64,000 nucleotides of DNA from Chryseobacterium shigense (lineage in GTDB: Bacteria; Bacteroidota; Bacteroidia; Flavobacteriales; Weeksellaceae). Both the position numbers and the translations under genes were made by a program. Below are positions 52,183 through 61,669 of this stretch, one piece after another (positions within the stretch are counted from its first letter, which is position 1; each line of letters begins with the position of its first letter). The stretch lies in the NCBI RefSeq assembly GCF_014207845.1, contig NZ_JACHLC010000001.1:806001-870000 (forward strand), given 5' to 3'. The notes under the pieces are model-generated. The model made no database searches and was not told where the DNA came from. It was given only the letters and a program-made list of their open reading frames with translations.

Positions 52183-52695
52183 ATGAAAAAATTACTCTTC
52201 ATATCAGCAGTAAGCCTGTTAAGCTGCAACCGGAATGCACCCACGGCACATCCTCCTGTAGGTGGAGTGTTGAGCCAGAAGGATCTGGATGTTTCTAAGG
52301 AAAGGATGAGGAATCTGAATACTATAGAACGGGGTCAGATCCAGGAATGGATCAGTGGTCAGGCTGTGAAGTATTACCCTACACAGCTTAACTATTGGGT
52401 AACTGTTGAAGGTTTTGATAAGAGAGAAAGAAGAGCAGATAATACACCTATTTCTTACTCTTATGACCTGTATGATTTTGATGAAACCAAGATCTACGAC
52501 AAACCTTTTGAAAGAAGAGATGCCAGATTCGGGCATTTTGATGAACTGAAAGCGGTAGAGAATGCTTTGCGTTTTATGCATGATGGAGAGGAAGTAACGC
52601 TTTTGGTCCCTTCTTCACTGGCCTACGGAACCTTTGGAGATGAAAAGAACATAGACAACGATATACCATTGATCATAAAATTAAAAGCGCTATAA
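52183..52695 (+). CDS. FKBP-type prolyl isomerase lipoprotein, GldI-like
   Basis: The start is ATG 52183 (MKKLLFISAVSLLSCNRN), which gives a proper lipoprotein signal; the frame open from 52036 is intergenic. 170 residues. The FKBP fold is recognisable but weak: YWVTVEGFDKRERR, ISYSYDLYDFDETKIYDKPF, LKAVENALRFMHDGEEVTLL and PSSLAYGTFGDEKNIDNDIP. It resembles GldI, the prolyl isomerase linked to gliding and T9SS in flavobacteria. The following immunophilin gene starts 3 nt after it, so the two are an operon. Confidence 0.85.
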   Translation: MKKLLFISAVSLLSCNRNAPTAHPPVGGVLSQKDLDVSKERMRNLNTIERGQIQEWISGQAVKYYPTQLNYWVTVEGFDKRERRADNTPISYSYDLYDFDETKIYDKPFERRDARFGHFDELKAVENALRFMHDGEEVTLLVPSSLAYGTFGDEKNIDNDIPLIIKLKAL

Positions 52696-52698
52696 ATA

Positions 52699-53814
52699 AT
52701 GAAATTGTTTAACAAGAATATAATTCTGGCAGCGGCAAGTGCTTCGCTGATGAGTTGTACCCCAATCTATAAAAAAATGAACGTAGACAAAGAAACTTAC
52801 GAAAGTCTTAATAACGGACTTTATGCAAATCTTCAGACTTCCAAAGGAAACCTGATCGTGCAGTTCGAAGACAAAAAAGCACCGGTAACTGTAGCCAATT
52901 TTATTGGTCTTGCAGAAGGAAAAATAGATAACAAAGCTAAGGCAAAAGGAGTTCCTTTTTATGACGGAACTATTTTCCACAGGGTGATTAAAGATTTCAT
53001 GATCCAGGGAGGAGATCCTCAGGGAACAGGAATGGGAGATCCGGGATATAAATTCGAGGACGAGAAAAACGACCTTAAGCATACAGGAAAAGGAATCCTT
53101 TCTATGGCAAATTCAGGACCTAATACAAACGGTTCCCAGTTCTTCATTACTGAAGTAGCTACTCCGTGGTTGGACGGAAGACATACGATCTTCGGAAAAG
53201 TAGTAAAAGGTAATGATGTGATCGATGCAATTGCCAATGTAGAAAAAGGAGCCCAGGACAAACCTAAAACAGACATTGTTCTGGAAAAAGTTTCTGTTTT
53301 CAGCAAAGGTGACGAATATAATAACTACGATCCTGCAAAAACTTTCAGCGAAGGAAAAGCTAAGATCGCAGAAAACAACAAAGCTTATATCGCCAAAGAA
53401 GAAGCTGACAAAAAGAAAAAAGAAGAAGAATTCAAAGCTAATCAGGAAAAACTGGTTGAAAATCTTAAAGCCGGAATGCAGAAAACAGAATCCGGATTAT
53501 ACTACAAGATCACAAAAACAACTACAGGAAAAGCTCCTAAAGCTGGTGACAACGTATCTGTACATTATGCAGGTAAATTGATCGACGGTACGGAATTCGA
53601 TTCTTCATTCAAAAGAAACGAGCCTATTGAAATTCCAATCGGAATGGGAAGGGTAATCAAAGGATGGGATGAAGGTATCCTGTTGCTTAAAGAAGGTGAA
53701 ACAGCTACATTACTGATTCCGCCGGCAATGGCATACGGAGAAAGAGGTGCAGGAGGTGTTATCCCGCCAAACGCATGGTTGATCTTCGATGTTGAGCTTG
53801 TAAAAGTACAGTAA
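52699..53814 (+). CDS. Dual cyclophilin-FKBP prolyl isomerase lipoprotein
   Basis: 371 residues with a lipoprotein signal (SASLMSCTP). Residues about 40-200 are a complete cyclophilin: IFHRVIKDFMIQGGDPQGTG, GILSMANSGPNTNGSQFFIT and WLDGRHTIFGKVV, with the active Arg, Phe and Gln. A charged coiled-coil linker (about 215-265, EADKKKKEEEFKANQEK) leads to a complete FKBP (GDNVSVHYAGKLIDGTEFDS, GRVIKGWDEGILLLKEGETA, LLIPPAMAYGERGAGGVIPP). Dual-family immunophilins of this order are known in a few flavobacteria and spirochaetes. It should fold envelope proteins. Confidence 0.94.
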   Translation: MKLFNKNIILAAASASLMSCTPIYKKMNVDKETYESLNNGLYANLQTSKGNLIVQFEDKKAPVTVANFIGLAEGKIDNKAKAKGVPFYDGTIFHRVIKDFMIQGGDPQGTGMGDPGYKFEDEKNDLKHTGKGILSMANSGPNTNGSQFFITEVATPWLDGRHTIFGKVVKGNDVIDAIANVEKGAQDKPKTDIVLEKVSVFSKGDEYNNYDPAKTFSEGKAKIAENNKAYIAKEEADKKKKEEEFKANQEKLVENLKAGMQKTESGLYYKITKTTTGKAPKAGDNVSVHYAGKLIDGTEFDSSFKRNEPIEIPIGMGRVIKGWDEGILLLKEGETATLLIPPAMAYGERGAGGVIPPNAWLIFDVELVKVQ

Positions 53815-53835
53815 TCGAAAATTCAAGATATTTGA

Positions 53836-53861
53836 AAGCCGTCCGGAAGGATGGCTTTTTT
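53836..53861 (+). terminator. Terminator after the prolyl isomerase operon
   Basis: AAGCCGTCC and GGATGGCTT (one G-U pair) with a run of T. Confidence 0.85.
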
Positions 53862-53965
53862 GTTATTGTCAATTAAAAATCAAGTGAAAAAGCGTTCGCA
53901 TAGGAGAACAAAAACAGACATTTTTAGTTTAGCTTAAATTCCCTATTTTCGTGTAAAATATCCAC

Positions 53966-55147
53966 ATGAAAAAAATCTTCTGCTCAATTCTGCTGATCTC
54001 TGCAATTTCCCTTTCCGCCCAAGGGAAAAAATTCTTTAAAAGTGGAGAAGTACAGCTGCAGAATCCGGTGGAAAAGATCAATCTGAGATATGCCAATGAT
54101 CTGCCTTTCGTACAAGTGAACATTAATGGGAAGACTTATAACTTTCTGTTTGATACAGGTGCTCCAACGGTGATTTCCACTGCGGTGTATACAGAACTGG
54201 GACTTGAAAAAAAACATAAAAGCAAAGTAAAGGACTCACAGAAAAATAAACACGAACAGATCTTTACGATTTTGCCGGAAATGACTGTTGATAAAGTAGT
54301 TTTCAAAGATGTAGGTGCAGTAGTAATGGATTTTAGCGTTTCTGAATTAAGCTGTTTCAGGATCGATGGTATTCTTGGAGCCAATCAGATGGCAAAGCTT
54401 TTCTGGAAAATCAATTATTCAGAAAACTCACTTGAAGCTTCAAAAGATCTTACCCGGTTCAATCCTGCAGATTATGATATTGTAATTCCTTTTGATCCGA
54501 AACCACAAAAAACACCCGTTGTAGAAACAGATCTTCAGGGTAAAAAAATAGACCTCACCTTTGATACCGGATTTTCCGGAAGGGTTAAGATTGCAGACGA
54601 TGCCTATGATGCTCAAAAAACATTAAAAAGTATAGAAGTCTACGGAACAAACTCTATCGGTGCTTACGGGGCTGCAAAACCAGCACAGGGACATATTTTC
54701 AGGGCTGCTGCTCTGTTGTTGGGCAATAAGAGTTTTTCAAATGAAATAATCGCTACCGGGAATACCAGCCTCATTGGAAATGATTTCTTTAAAAATTTTA
54801 TTTTTATCCTCGACTGGTCCGGCAATAAAATCTATATGAAACGGATCAGAAATGAACCTGCCAGACTGGAATCTTTTGGCTTCGGATACCGTTTTATAGA
54901 TACAAAACCAACGGTTGCTTTTGTATTTCAGGAAGAAAATTTTCCATTGAAGGTAGGAGATGGTATTATCAGTATCGACAACGTCAATCTGGATGGTCTT
55001 GACAAAGACAGTGCCTGTCACTATTTTCTCAACAGAGTGGAGAGTGGTAAGAATACAATTGATCTTAAGATCAGAAGAGATGGGAAGGAAATGCAGGTAA
55101 AGCTGGAGAAGAAAGAGTTTTTGAGTATCAAGGGTTTAAGTGTTTAA
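53966..55147 (+). CDS. Periplasmic retropepsin-like aspartyl protease with PDZ domain
   Basis: 393 residues with a signal peptide (SLSAQGKK). Two aspartyl-protease halves lie in one chain: FLFDTGAPTVISTAVYTELG (about 55-75) and DLTFDTGFSGRVKIADDAYD (about 195-215), each with D-T-G. The C-terminal about 95 residues form a PDZ domain (PLKVGDGIISIDNVNLDGL, IDLKIRRDGKEMQVKL). The pattern, DTG-DTG-PDZ, is known in Bacteroidota but rarely characterised. It would act in the periplasm or at the surface on peptides. Confidence 0.88.
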   Translation: MKKIFCSILLISAISLSAQGKKFFKSGEVQLQNPVEKINLRYANDLPFVQVNINGKTYNFLFDTGAPTVISTAVYTELGLEKKHKSKVKDSQKNKHEQIFTILPEMTVDKVVFKDVGAVVMDFSVSELSCFRIDGILGANQMAKLFWKINYSENSLEASKDLTRFNPADYDIVIPFDPKPQKTPVVETDLQGKKIDLTFDTGFSGRVKIADDAYDAQKTLKSIEVYGTNSIGAYGAAKPAQGHIFRAAALLLGNKSFSNEIIATGNTSLIGNDFFKNFIFILDWSGNKIYMKRIRNEPARLESFGFGYRFIDTKPTVAFVFQEENFPLKVGDGIISIDNVNLDGLDKDSACHYFLNRVESGKNTIDLKIRRDGKEMQVKLEKKEFLSIKGLSV

Positions 55148-55200
55148 GAGTAGGGAATTTATGGTTAAAAGCCGACTGTGCACTTATTGCAAAATAAAAA

Positions 55201-55227
55201 AAGCCGTTCAAGCATATTGAACGGCTT
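55201..55227. terminator. Bidirectional terminator
   Basis: AAGCCGTTCAA, GCATA, TTGAACGGCTT: a perfect 11-bp stem between two convergent genes. Confidence 0.9.
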
Positions 55228-55249
55228 TCTAGTAAAGTAGAAATTAAAG

Positions 55250-55513
55250 TTATATGTTTCTTGATTTCTTTCTCATATCGAAAGAATTCATTTTCCCGGT
55301 AAGGGAACTGATAAATACAATCCCAAAGCCAATATAAGCTGCAAATGCAGTCAGATATACTATTAAGCTGTTAAAATCAGGTTTTGAGGCATATACAAAA
55401 TATACCAGTACAGAAAAAACAGCAAAGCTTAGCAGAAGCATCAGGCTCCAGATATTCATTTTTGCAGCATCTTCATTTCTCTTAAAAATCATTTCAAAAA
55501 AGTCTCGCATCAT
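55250..55513 (-). CDS. Small two-helix membrane protein
   Basis: 87 residues. An acidic/basic N-terminus (MMRDFFEMIFKRNEDAAKMN) precedes two membrane segments (WSLMLLLSFAVFSVLVYFVY and LIVYLTAFAAYIGFGIVFIS). The C-terminus is basic. Topology places both ends on the same side. No family is recognised. The terminator beyond its stop and good codon usage support a real gene. Confidence 0.6.
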   Translation of the reverse strand: MMRDFFEMIFKRNEDAAKMNIWSLMLLLSFAVFSVLVYFVYASKPDFNSLIVYLTAFAAYIGFGIVFISSLTGKMNSFDMRKKSRNI

Positions 55514-56240
55514 TAGTCACTTTTTAAGGGTTATACGTCTGTTTTCCACTCTTCAATAGAGCAGTCCGGAATGTTTCCGTTATATTAAACAGCACACAGA
55601 TCATAGTTAAATCTGGTTAAGGTCATGGTCCTAAGGCTGTTTAGTTGTTTTACGTCAGGGCATACTTTAAGCAGCCCGGGAAATTTTAATTAAAAAAGCA
55701 GTATTGAATCACATGGATCATGAGCTTTACGACACCGTACACAATCATCATCGTAAATGGAATTGATAAAAGAATTATCTTTTCCGTTGCATACGGTATC
55801 TAAAGAAAAAGGAATCATATAAAATATGAAACAGCTTTTATCCGGCTCAGCGGAAACTGAAAATTCCGCGGTAACCTTTTCTCATCGTCTGTGCTTTAAA
55901 TAATTTTTTTTCAGTAATTTACCTTACGAATTTCATGCCAAAGTGAATTCTTTAATGTATTTTTATAGATAAGTAATTTTAAGTTCGCCTAAAATTAATC
56001 GTAAATAGGTCGTGAAAATTTGAAAGCAGATAATGAGTTGGAATACAATAAAACGATAGAATTAAATTTTCAGAAATCATTTAAACAAATTAAAATCTGC
56101 TCAATCTGCAAAATAAGCGTGAGAGTTAAAAAGAAAAAATCAACAAGCTGATCCAGGAAAGCGTTAATATTAGCTTAACCAAATCAACTTGTTGAAGTTT
56201 ATAATAAAAGTATTAAAAAATACTTCATCCCTTGAAAATC
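55514..56240. other. Long intergenic region, no gene found
   Basis: No ORF longer than about 40 codons has family-like features. A dyad near 56140-56196 (TCAACAAG and CTTGTTGA) lies just downstream, on the minus strand, of the peptidase cluster and could mark the end of its transcript, though the loop is about 40 nt. Otherwise nothing recognised. Confidence 0.5.
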
Positions 56241-57599
56241 CTACCAGTTCTTATCAATCATGTAAATAAGCTGGCTCATAGCTGTGGCACCTAAAAGGAG
56301 TTCTCTTCTGTTCACTTTATCAAAAGTATCTTCTTCCGTATGATGGATATCAAAATATCTTTGGGAATCCGGCACCAGCTCGGCAGTAGGAACACCCATG
56401 TCATGAAGCGGATAAATATCTGTTCCTGAATATCTTCCTTCAAAATTGTAAACCCCGTATGGGAAAAATAAACCTGCCCAGCTCTTGATCTGGTTTCTTT
56501 TTTCATCATCCATTTCCAGAGCGATTCCTCTCGGAGCAAAGCCTCCAGCATCGGATTCTATGGCAAAAAGATGTTTCTCATTCTTTTCTTTTGCTGTTTT
56601 TCCATACTGAATACCGCCTTTTACACCGTTTTCTTCATTGGAAAAGCAAACCACCCTGATGGTATGATTATTTTTAATTCCCAGCTTCTTAAACGTTCTC
56701 AGTACTTCAATACTCTGTACAATTCCTGCACCGTCATCATGTGCTCCTTCACCTACATCCCATGAATCAAGATGTCCTCCGACTACAATTACACTTTGAT
56801 CCTTTTTGCCTGTAATTTCACCGATAACAGAATGGGAGAGTTTCTCACCTTTCATTCCACAATTGGAATTGAGTTTGGCAGTAACTTTCTGGTTTTTTAA
56901 AAGGGTTTCAAGCTCGTCTGCGGTTGTGGTTCCAATGGCTATTGCGGGAATTTTCAAAATTTTATCCTCGTAACGCATTGCTCCGGTATGAGGAACGTCG
57001 TCAAAGGCTGAAGAAAGAGATCTGACAATTGCAAATTTCCCACCCTTTTTAGCAACTAATGAAGCTGCGGTTACCCTGTATTTTGCAGCATCGCTGTAGC
57101 CTCTGAATGTTTCTATAAAAGACTGGCTGAAAGGGTAGTTAAAGAACACAATCTTATCCTTTACTTGATCTGCGGGAAGCTTATCATATTCTTCCATAGA
57201 TTTTACGATAATGATCTCTCCGGTCACATCTTTTCCGCCTGTACCTTCAGAATTGCCGAGAGAAAGCATCTTAAGGTTTTTCCATTTGCCATCTGCTGTT
57301 TTGATCTGGAAAGACTCTTTTCCTCTGACCCAAACCGGAATCATGACTTCCTGAAGCCATACTTTATCAGCACCGGCTTCACGGAGCTTTTGTTCAGCCC
57401 ATTTTACAGCTTTCTCATAAGCGGGTGAACCACTGAGGCGGTGACCAACATTTTTGGTTAAATCCCTGAGATCTGTGTATCCTTTTCCATTATTCAGTAT
57501 TTCTGTGGAAATTTTACTGAACTGTATGGAGTCTTCTTCAGACTGACCAAAAACAGCAATTCCTAAGAATAATAATGAAGCTCCTATTATCTTTTTCAT
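56241..57599 (-). CDS. Secreted M28-family peptidase, paralog A
   Basis: 452 residues with a signal peptide (GIAVFGQS). An inserted PA-like domain covers about residues 130-245 (EIIIVKSMEEYDKLPADQVK). The M28 zinc site is complete: VVGGHLDSWDVGEGAHDDGA (His276, Asp278, Asp288), FSNEENG (Glu322 base, Glu323 ligand), AIESDAGGF (Asp350) and YFDIHHTEED (late His). It resembles carboxypeptidase Q-like aminopeptidases. It is the last of three tandem paralogs. Confidence 0.92.
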   Translation of the reverse strand: MKKIIGASLLFLGIAVFGQSEEDSIQFSKISTEILNNGKGYTDLRDLTKNVGHRLSGSPAYEKAVKWAEQKLREAGADKVWLQEVMIPVWVRGKESFQIKTADGKWKNLKMLSLGNSEGTGGKDVTGEIIIVKSMEEYDKLPADQVKDKIVFFNYPFSQSFIETFRGYSDAAKYRVTAASLVAKKGGKFAIVRSLSSAFDDVPHTGAMRYEDKILKIPAIAIGTTTADELETLLKNQKVTAKLNSNCGMKGEKLSHSVIGEITGKKDQSVIVVGGHLDSWDVGEGAHDDGAGIVQSIEVLRTFKKLGIKNNHTIRVVCFSNEENGVKGGIQYGKTAKEKNEKHLFAIESDAGGFAPRGIALEMDDEKRNQIKSWAGLFFPYGVYNFEGRYSGTDIYPLHDMGVPTAELVPDSQRYFDIHHTEEDTFDKVNRRELLLGATAMSQLIYMIDKNW

Positions 57600-57602
57600 A
57601 GT

Positions 57603-58961
57603 TTACCAGTTTTTATCGATCATATAAATAAGTTGAGTCATTACCGCGGCACCGAGAAGGAGTTCTCTGCGGTTGACTTTTTCAAAAGTATCTTCTTCTG
57701 TGTGATGAATATCAAAGTAACGTTGCGGGTCAGGAACAAGCTCGGCAGTGGGAACCCCCATTTCATGTAAAGGAGCAATATCTGATCCGGAATATTTTCC
57801 TTCGAAATTATAGACTCCGTAAGGCAGGAACAGTTTGCCCCAGCTTTGGATCTGATTTCTGTTTTTATCATCCATTTCCAGTGAAATTCCTCTTGGAGAG
57901 AAACCTCCTGCATCGGATTCTATGGCAAAAAGATGTTTTTCATTCTTTTCTTTTGTGGTTTTTCCGTATTGTTTTCCGCCTTTTGTCCCGTTTTCTTCAT
58001 TGGCAAAACATACAGCCCGGATGGTATGATTATTTTTAATTCCTAATTTTTTGAACGTTCTCAATACTTCAATACTTTGTACGATTCCGGCTCCGTCATC
58101 ATGCGCTCCTTCACCTACATCCCAGGAATCAAGGTGTCCGCCGACTACAATTACACTTTGGTCTTTCTTTCCGGTGATTTCACCAATAACAGAATGGGAG
58201 AGTTTCTCACCTTTCATACCACAGTTGGAATTGAGTTTGGCTGTAACTTTTTTGTTTTTTAATAGTATTTCCAGTTCATCTGCGGTTGTATTTCCGATAG
58301 TCACGGCTGGGATTTTGGAAATATTATCATCATACCGCATATTCCCTGTGTGGGGAACATCATCAAACGCGGAAGATAAAGACCTGATAACAGCAAATTT
58401 TCCACCTTTCTGGGCGGTTAAATTGGCGGCAGAACGTCTGTATGTCCCCGCTTCGCGGTAAGAAATAAAAGTCTGTATATGTGACTGATTAAAAGGGTAG
58501 TTAAAGAATACTATCTTATCCTTTACTTGATCTGCCGGAAGTCTGTCATATTCTTCTAAAGATTTTACCATAATGATCTCACCGGAGACATCTTTTCCGC
58601 CTGTTCCTTCAGAGTTTCCAAGGGATAGCATCTTAAGGTTTTTCCATCGGCCGTCTGCTGTTTTGATGTGGAGGCTTTCTTTTCCTCTGACCCAAACCGG
58701 AATCATCACTTCCTGAAGCCATACTTTATCGGCACCGGCTTCCCGGAGTTTTTGTTCTGCCCATTTCACCGATTTTTCATAAGCTTCGGTGCCACTTAAA
58801 CGGTTTCCAATGTTTTTGGTAAGGTCTTTCAGTTCGTTATAACCTTTTCCGTTATTGAGTATTTCAGAAGAAATTTTACTGAACTGTATCGAATCTTCCC
58901 TGTACTGCCCGAAAGCAGCTATACTTATCATAAAAAGCGAAAGGGTGAAGGATTTTTTCAT
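57603..58961 (-). CDS. Secreted M28-family peptidase, paralog B
   Basis: 452 residues, the same length as paralog A and highly similar along the whole chain (for example the same 30 residues around EKLSHSVIGEITGKKDQ). The signal peptide ends in AAFGQY. All zinc and catalytic motifs are kept: GGHLDSWD, AHDDGAG, FANEENG, ESDAGGF, DIHHTEED. It lies 3 nt from paralog A, so the pair is a recent tandem duplication. Confidence 0.92.
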   Translation of the reverse strand: MKKSFTLSLFMISIAAFGQYREDSIQFSKISSEILNNGKGYNELKDLTKNIGNRLSGTEAYEKSVKWAEQKLREAGADKVWLQEVMIPVWVRGKESLHIKTADGRWKNLKMLSLGNSEGTGGKDVSGEIIMVKSLEEYDRLPADQVKDKIVFFNYPFNQSHIQTFISYREAGTYRRSAANLTAQKGGKFAVIRSLSSAFDDVPHTGNMRYDDNISKIPAVTIGNTTADELEILLKNKKVTAKLNSNCGMKGEKLSHSVIGEITGKKDQSVIVVGGHLDSWDVGEGAHDDGAGIVQSIEVLRTFKKLGIKNNHTIRAVCFANEENGTKGGKQYGKTTKEKNEKHLFAIESDAGGFSPRGISLEMDDKNRNQIQSWGKLFLPYGVYNFEGKYSGSDIAPLHEMGVPTAELVPDPQRYFDIHHTEEDTFEKVNRRELLLGAAVMTQLIYMIDKNW

Positions 58962-58962
58962 C

Positions 58963-60366
58963 TTACCAGTTTTTATCGATCATGAAAATCATTTGTGTCA
59001 TGGCAACAGCACCTAAAAGAAGCTCTCTCTTGTTCACTTTATCAAAAGTATCCTGTTCAGAATGGTGGTAATCGAAGTATCTTTGTGTATCTACAACCAG
59101 TTCAGCTAAAGGAATATCCAGCTTTTTAAGAGGAGAAATATCCTGGATAGCTTCAGTCTGGTCAAAATCATAAATACCATAAGGAAGGAAATAGTTTTTC
59201 CATTCGAAGATCTGTCTTCGTCTTTGTGGTGACATGTCCAGGGAAAATCCTCTCGGCGAATATCCTCCCGCATCTGTTCCTAAAGCAAAAACATGCTTTT
59301 CTTCTCTTTTTTTCACATAGGCTGCATACATTTCGCGTCCTTGTCCTCCGTTTTCGCTGTTCGCATAAAAAACGACTCTTATCGTATGGTTATTTTCAAT
59401 ACCAAGCGCTTTGAACGTTCTTAAAACTTCAATGCACTGTGCTACACCGGTTCCGTCATCAATAGCGCCTTCACCAAAATCCCACGAGTCTAACTGAGCT
59501 CCTAAAACAATCACTTTAGAATCTTTTTTACCCTGAATTTCAGCAATAATATTCGGATTGGTGGTATCGCCTTTTGCTTGGGCGGTCATGTTTAGTTTGG
59601 CGGTAACTTTTTGACTTTTTAATAGTTTTTCCAATTCATCAGCGGATCTTACTCCAATGGATAAAGCAGGAATTCTTATTTTGTCATCAGGCTCATAATA
59701 CACCATTTTTGCATGGGGTGTATCGTCCATAGCCGTTGTTAATGATCTTATAATTAAAGCTTTTGCTCCTGTTTTGGCAATCACGGAAGCAGAAATTAAT
59801 TTTGATTTTGCGGTAATTAAATAAGAATCATTTGTATTGATGATCTTCGGGTCCATGGGAAGATTTACGAAAACAATTTTATCTTTCAATTGTCCTACTG
59901 ACATGGCATTAAGCTCGGAAGTTGAGTTGATTAAAACAATTTCGCCTGTAAGATCTTTCCCGCCTGTTCCTTCGGAATTCCCGAAAGACAGCATCCTGAT
60001 ATTTTTCCAATCTCCGTTCACTGTTTTTATCTGCAAAGATTCTCTTCCTCTTATCCAGACGGGAGCTTTGGCTTCCATTCTCCAGATCATTTCAATGCCG
60101 ATAGATTTGAGCTTTTTTTCTGCCCATTCCACGGCTTTCATATAACCGGGAGTTGCACTGAAACGCGGACCGATTCCTTTGGTAAGTTCTCCAAGATTCT
60201 CATAGGCTGTACCATTGGTCATCACCTCGTCTGAGATTTTCCTGAATTCATCATGATAATTGAATTTAGCCACGGTTGCATTTTTTACCGGCTTTTTCTG
60301 TGGCTTCTTTTGAGAAAATAAAAATCCACTCAAAAAGAGTGGAAGTATAATGAATATTTTTTTCAT
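58963..60366 (-). CDS. M28-family paralog C, probably catalytically inactive
   Basis: 467 residues with a signal peptide (FLFSQKK). It follows the paralogs in fold and length but has changed its active site: GGHLDSWD has become GAQLDSWD (zinc His to Gln), and NEENG has become NSENG (catalytic Glu to Ser). DDGTG, TDAGGY and the late YHHSEQDTF are kept. Loss of one zinc ligand and the general base suggests a binding or regulatory role. It is the first gene of the operon, 1 nt from paralog B. Confidence 0.88.
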   Translation of the reverse strand: MKKIFIILPLFLSGFLFSQKKPQKKPVKNATVAKFNYHDEFRKISDEVMTNGTAYENLGELTKGIGPRFSATPGYMKAVEWAEKKLKSIGIEMIWRMEAKAPVWIRGRESLQIKTVNGDWKNIRMLSFGNSEGTGGKDLTGEIVLINSTSELNAMSVGQLKDKIVFVNLPMDPKIINTNDSYLITAKSKLISASVIAKTGAKALIIRSLTTAMDDTPHAKMVYYEPDDKIRIPALSIGVRSADELEKLLKSQKVTAKLNMTAQAKGDTTNPNIIAEIQGKKDSKVIVLGAQLDSWDFGEGAIDDGTGVAQCIEVLRTFKALGIENNHTIRVVFYANSENGGQGREMYAAYVKKREEKHVFALGTDAGGYSPRGFSLDMSPQRRRQIFEWKNYFLPYGIYDFDQTEAIQDISPLKKLDIPLAELVVDTQRYFDYHHSEQDTFDKVNKRELLLGAVAMTQMIFMIDKNW

Positions 60367-60421
60367 TTTTTATTTACCTTTCTTTTTCCGAAGATAAAAG
60401 TAGGGAAAATTTAGGAATTTA

Positions 60422-61666
60422 TTAAGGTTTCATGTCGTACATTAACAGTGCTGTAACCAGTTTGGGTTCAATAAATGTACATTTCGGAGGCATACTGAGT
60501 TTAAGATCGGAAATTTTAATCATATCATTAAAACTTACCGGATAAATACCAAATCCTACTTTTCCTTCACCCTTGTCTATTTTTTCCTTTAAAAAATTAA
60601 TTCCCTGAAGGTTAGAGGTTCCTTTTGCATAGGAGATCTTTTCAGAGCTGTCAGAATTTTCTATTTTCAGGATATCCTTGAAAATATATTTGTCTAAAAG
60701 ATGATGGTCAAGATTATCAAGGGACATTTCCGGAGAACGAAGGTCGTGCTTCACGTGAAGAGAGTAGAATTTACCATCCAGGTACATCGAAATATGGAAT
60801 TTCTGTGAAGGGAAATAGGTTTGTTCTCCTTTTTCGTGGATCAGGAAATACTGGTCCAGCTCTTTTAAAAATTCTTCGCTGGAAAGTCCGTTGAGATCCG
60901 ATAAGATTCTGTTGTAATCATGGATCTTGATCGATTGGTTAGATACAATGAAACTGTATACGAAGTTGTAGGCTTCAGTTCCGTTGTGTCTTTTATTTTT
61001 TTCTTTATGATGCTTTGCATTCAATGCTGTGGAGCCTATCCTGTGGTGTCCGTCTGCAATGTAGAAAGAGTCGATCTGGTCTATTACTTCTTTAAACTGC
61101 TGAAGTTTCAGGCGGTTATCTATTCTCCATATTTTATGCCTGATGCCTATAGAGTCAATATGGTTGAAAATAGGAACATTTTTCTCCTCATGATTCATCA
61201 GAAGTTCGATCTTGGAATTGGAAGGGTAGGTAAGAAGTACCGGTTCTGCCTGAAGGTTTACTTTGTCCAGATAGTGAGCTAGTTTTTCCTTTTTCTGAGG
61301 AATGGTGCTTTCATGTCTTTTGATCTTCCCGTTCCAGAAATCCTCGATGCTCGCTAATCCTAGCAAGCCTCTGAATACCTGTTTATTGGGGTATATCTGC
61401 TCATAAAGATAATAGGCTGAACTGTCCTGGATGAGTTTTTTTTCGTACAGAAGCTCTTCAAACGTTGAGCGGATCTTCCTTAAATTCCGGTCAATATCTT
61501 TGGATTTACTTACAACATAAGGTTTGATCATGTTGATGTAAGTATTTTCAACTTGAGCTTTCTCTGCAATTTCCTCTTGTGTGAAATTGTCCAGCGGATG
61601 GGTAGGGAAAGTGCTCTCAAAGTCTTTATGAGGTCTTATTCCACGGAAAGGTTTAAAAACAGGCAT
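60422..61666 (-). CDS. DUF1015 family protein, ParB-like fold
   Basis: 414 residues, cytosolic. Family marks are FKPFRGIRPHKDFESTFPTH (start), YYLYEQIYPNKQVFRGLLGL, IKRHESTI and SFYIADGHHRIGSTALNAKH. ADGHHR is the nucleotide-site motif of the ParB/sulfiredoxin superfamily, to which archaeal free serine kinases belong. The gene is 3 nt after serA and in one operon with serC, so a step in serine metabolism is likely. The exact reaction is unknown. Confidence 0.88.
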   Translation of the reverse strand: MPVFKPFRGIRPHKDFESTFPTHPLDNFTQEEIAEKAQVENTYINMIKPYVVSKSKDIDRNLRKIRSTFEELLYEKKLIQDSSAYYLYEQIYPNKQVFRGLLGLASIEDFWNGKIKRHESTIPQKKEKLAHYLDKVNLQAEPVLLTYPSNSKIELLMNHEEKNVPIFNHIDSIGIRHKIWRIDNRLKLQQFKEVIDQIDSFYIADGHHRIGSTALNAKHHKEKNKRHNGTEAYNFVYSFIVSNQSIKIHDYNRILSDLNGLSSEEFLKELDQYFLIHEKGEQTYFPSQKFHISMYLDGKFYSLHVKHDLRSPEMSLDNLDHHLLDKYIFKDILKIENSDSSEKISYAKGTSNLQGINFLKEKIDKGEGKVGFGIYPVSFNDMIKISDLKLSMPPKCTFIEPKLVTALLMYDMKP

Positions 61667-61669
61667 AGT

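Noticed and set aside
53276..53581. Plus-strand 101-codon ORF inside the prolyl isomerase gene
   Set aside because: It is a lysine-rich shadow of the coiled-coil linker in another frame.
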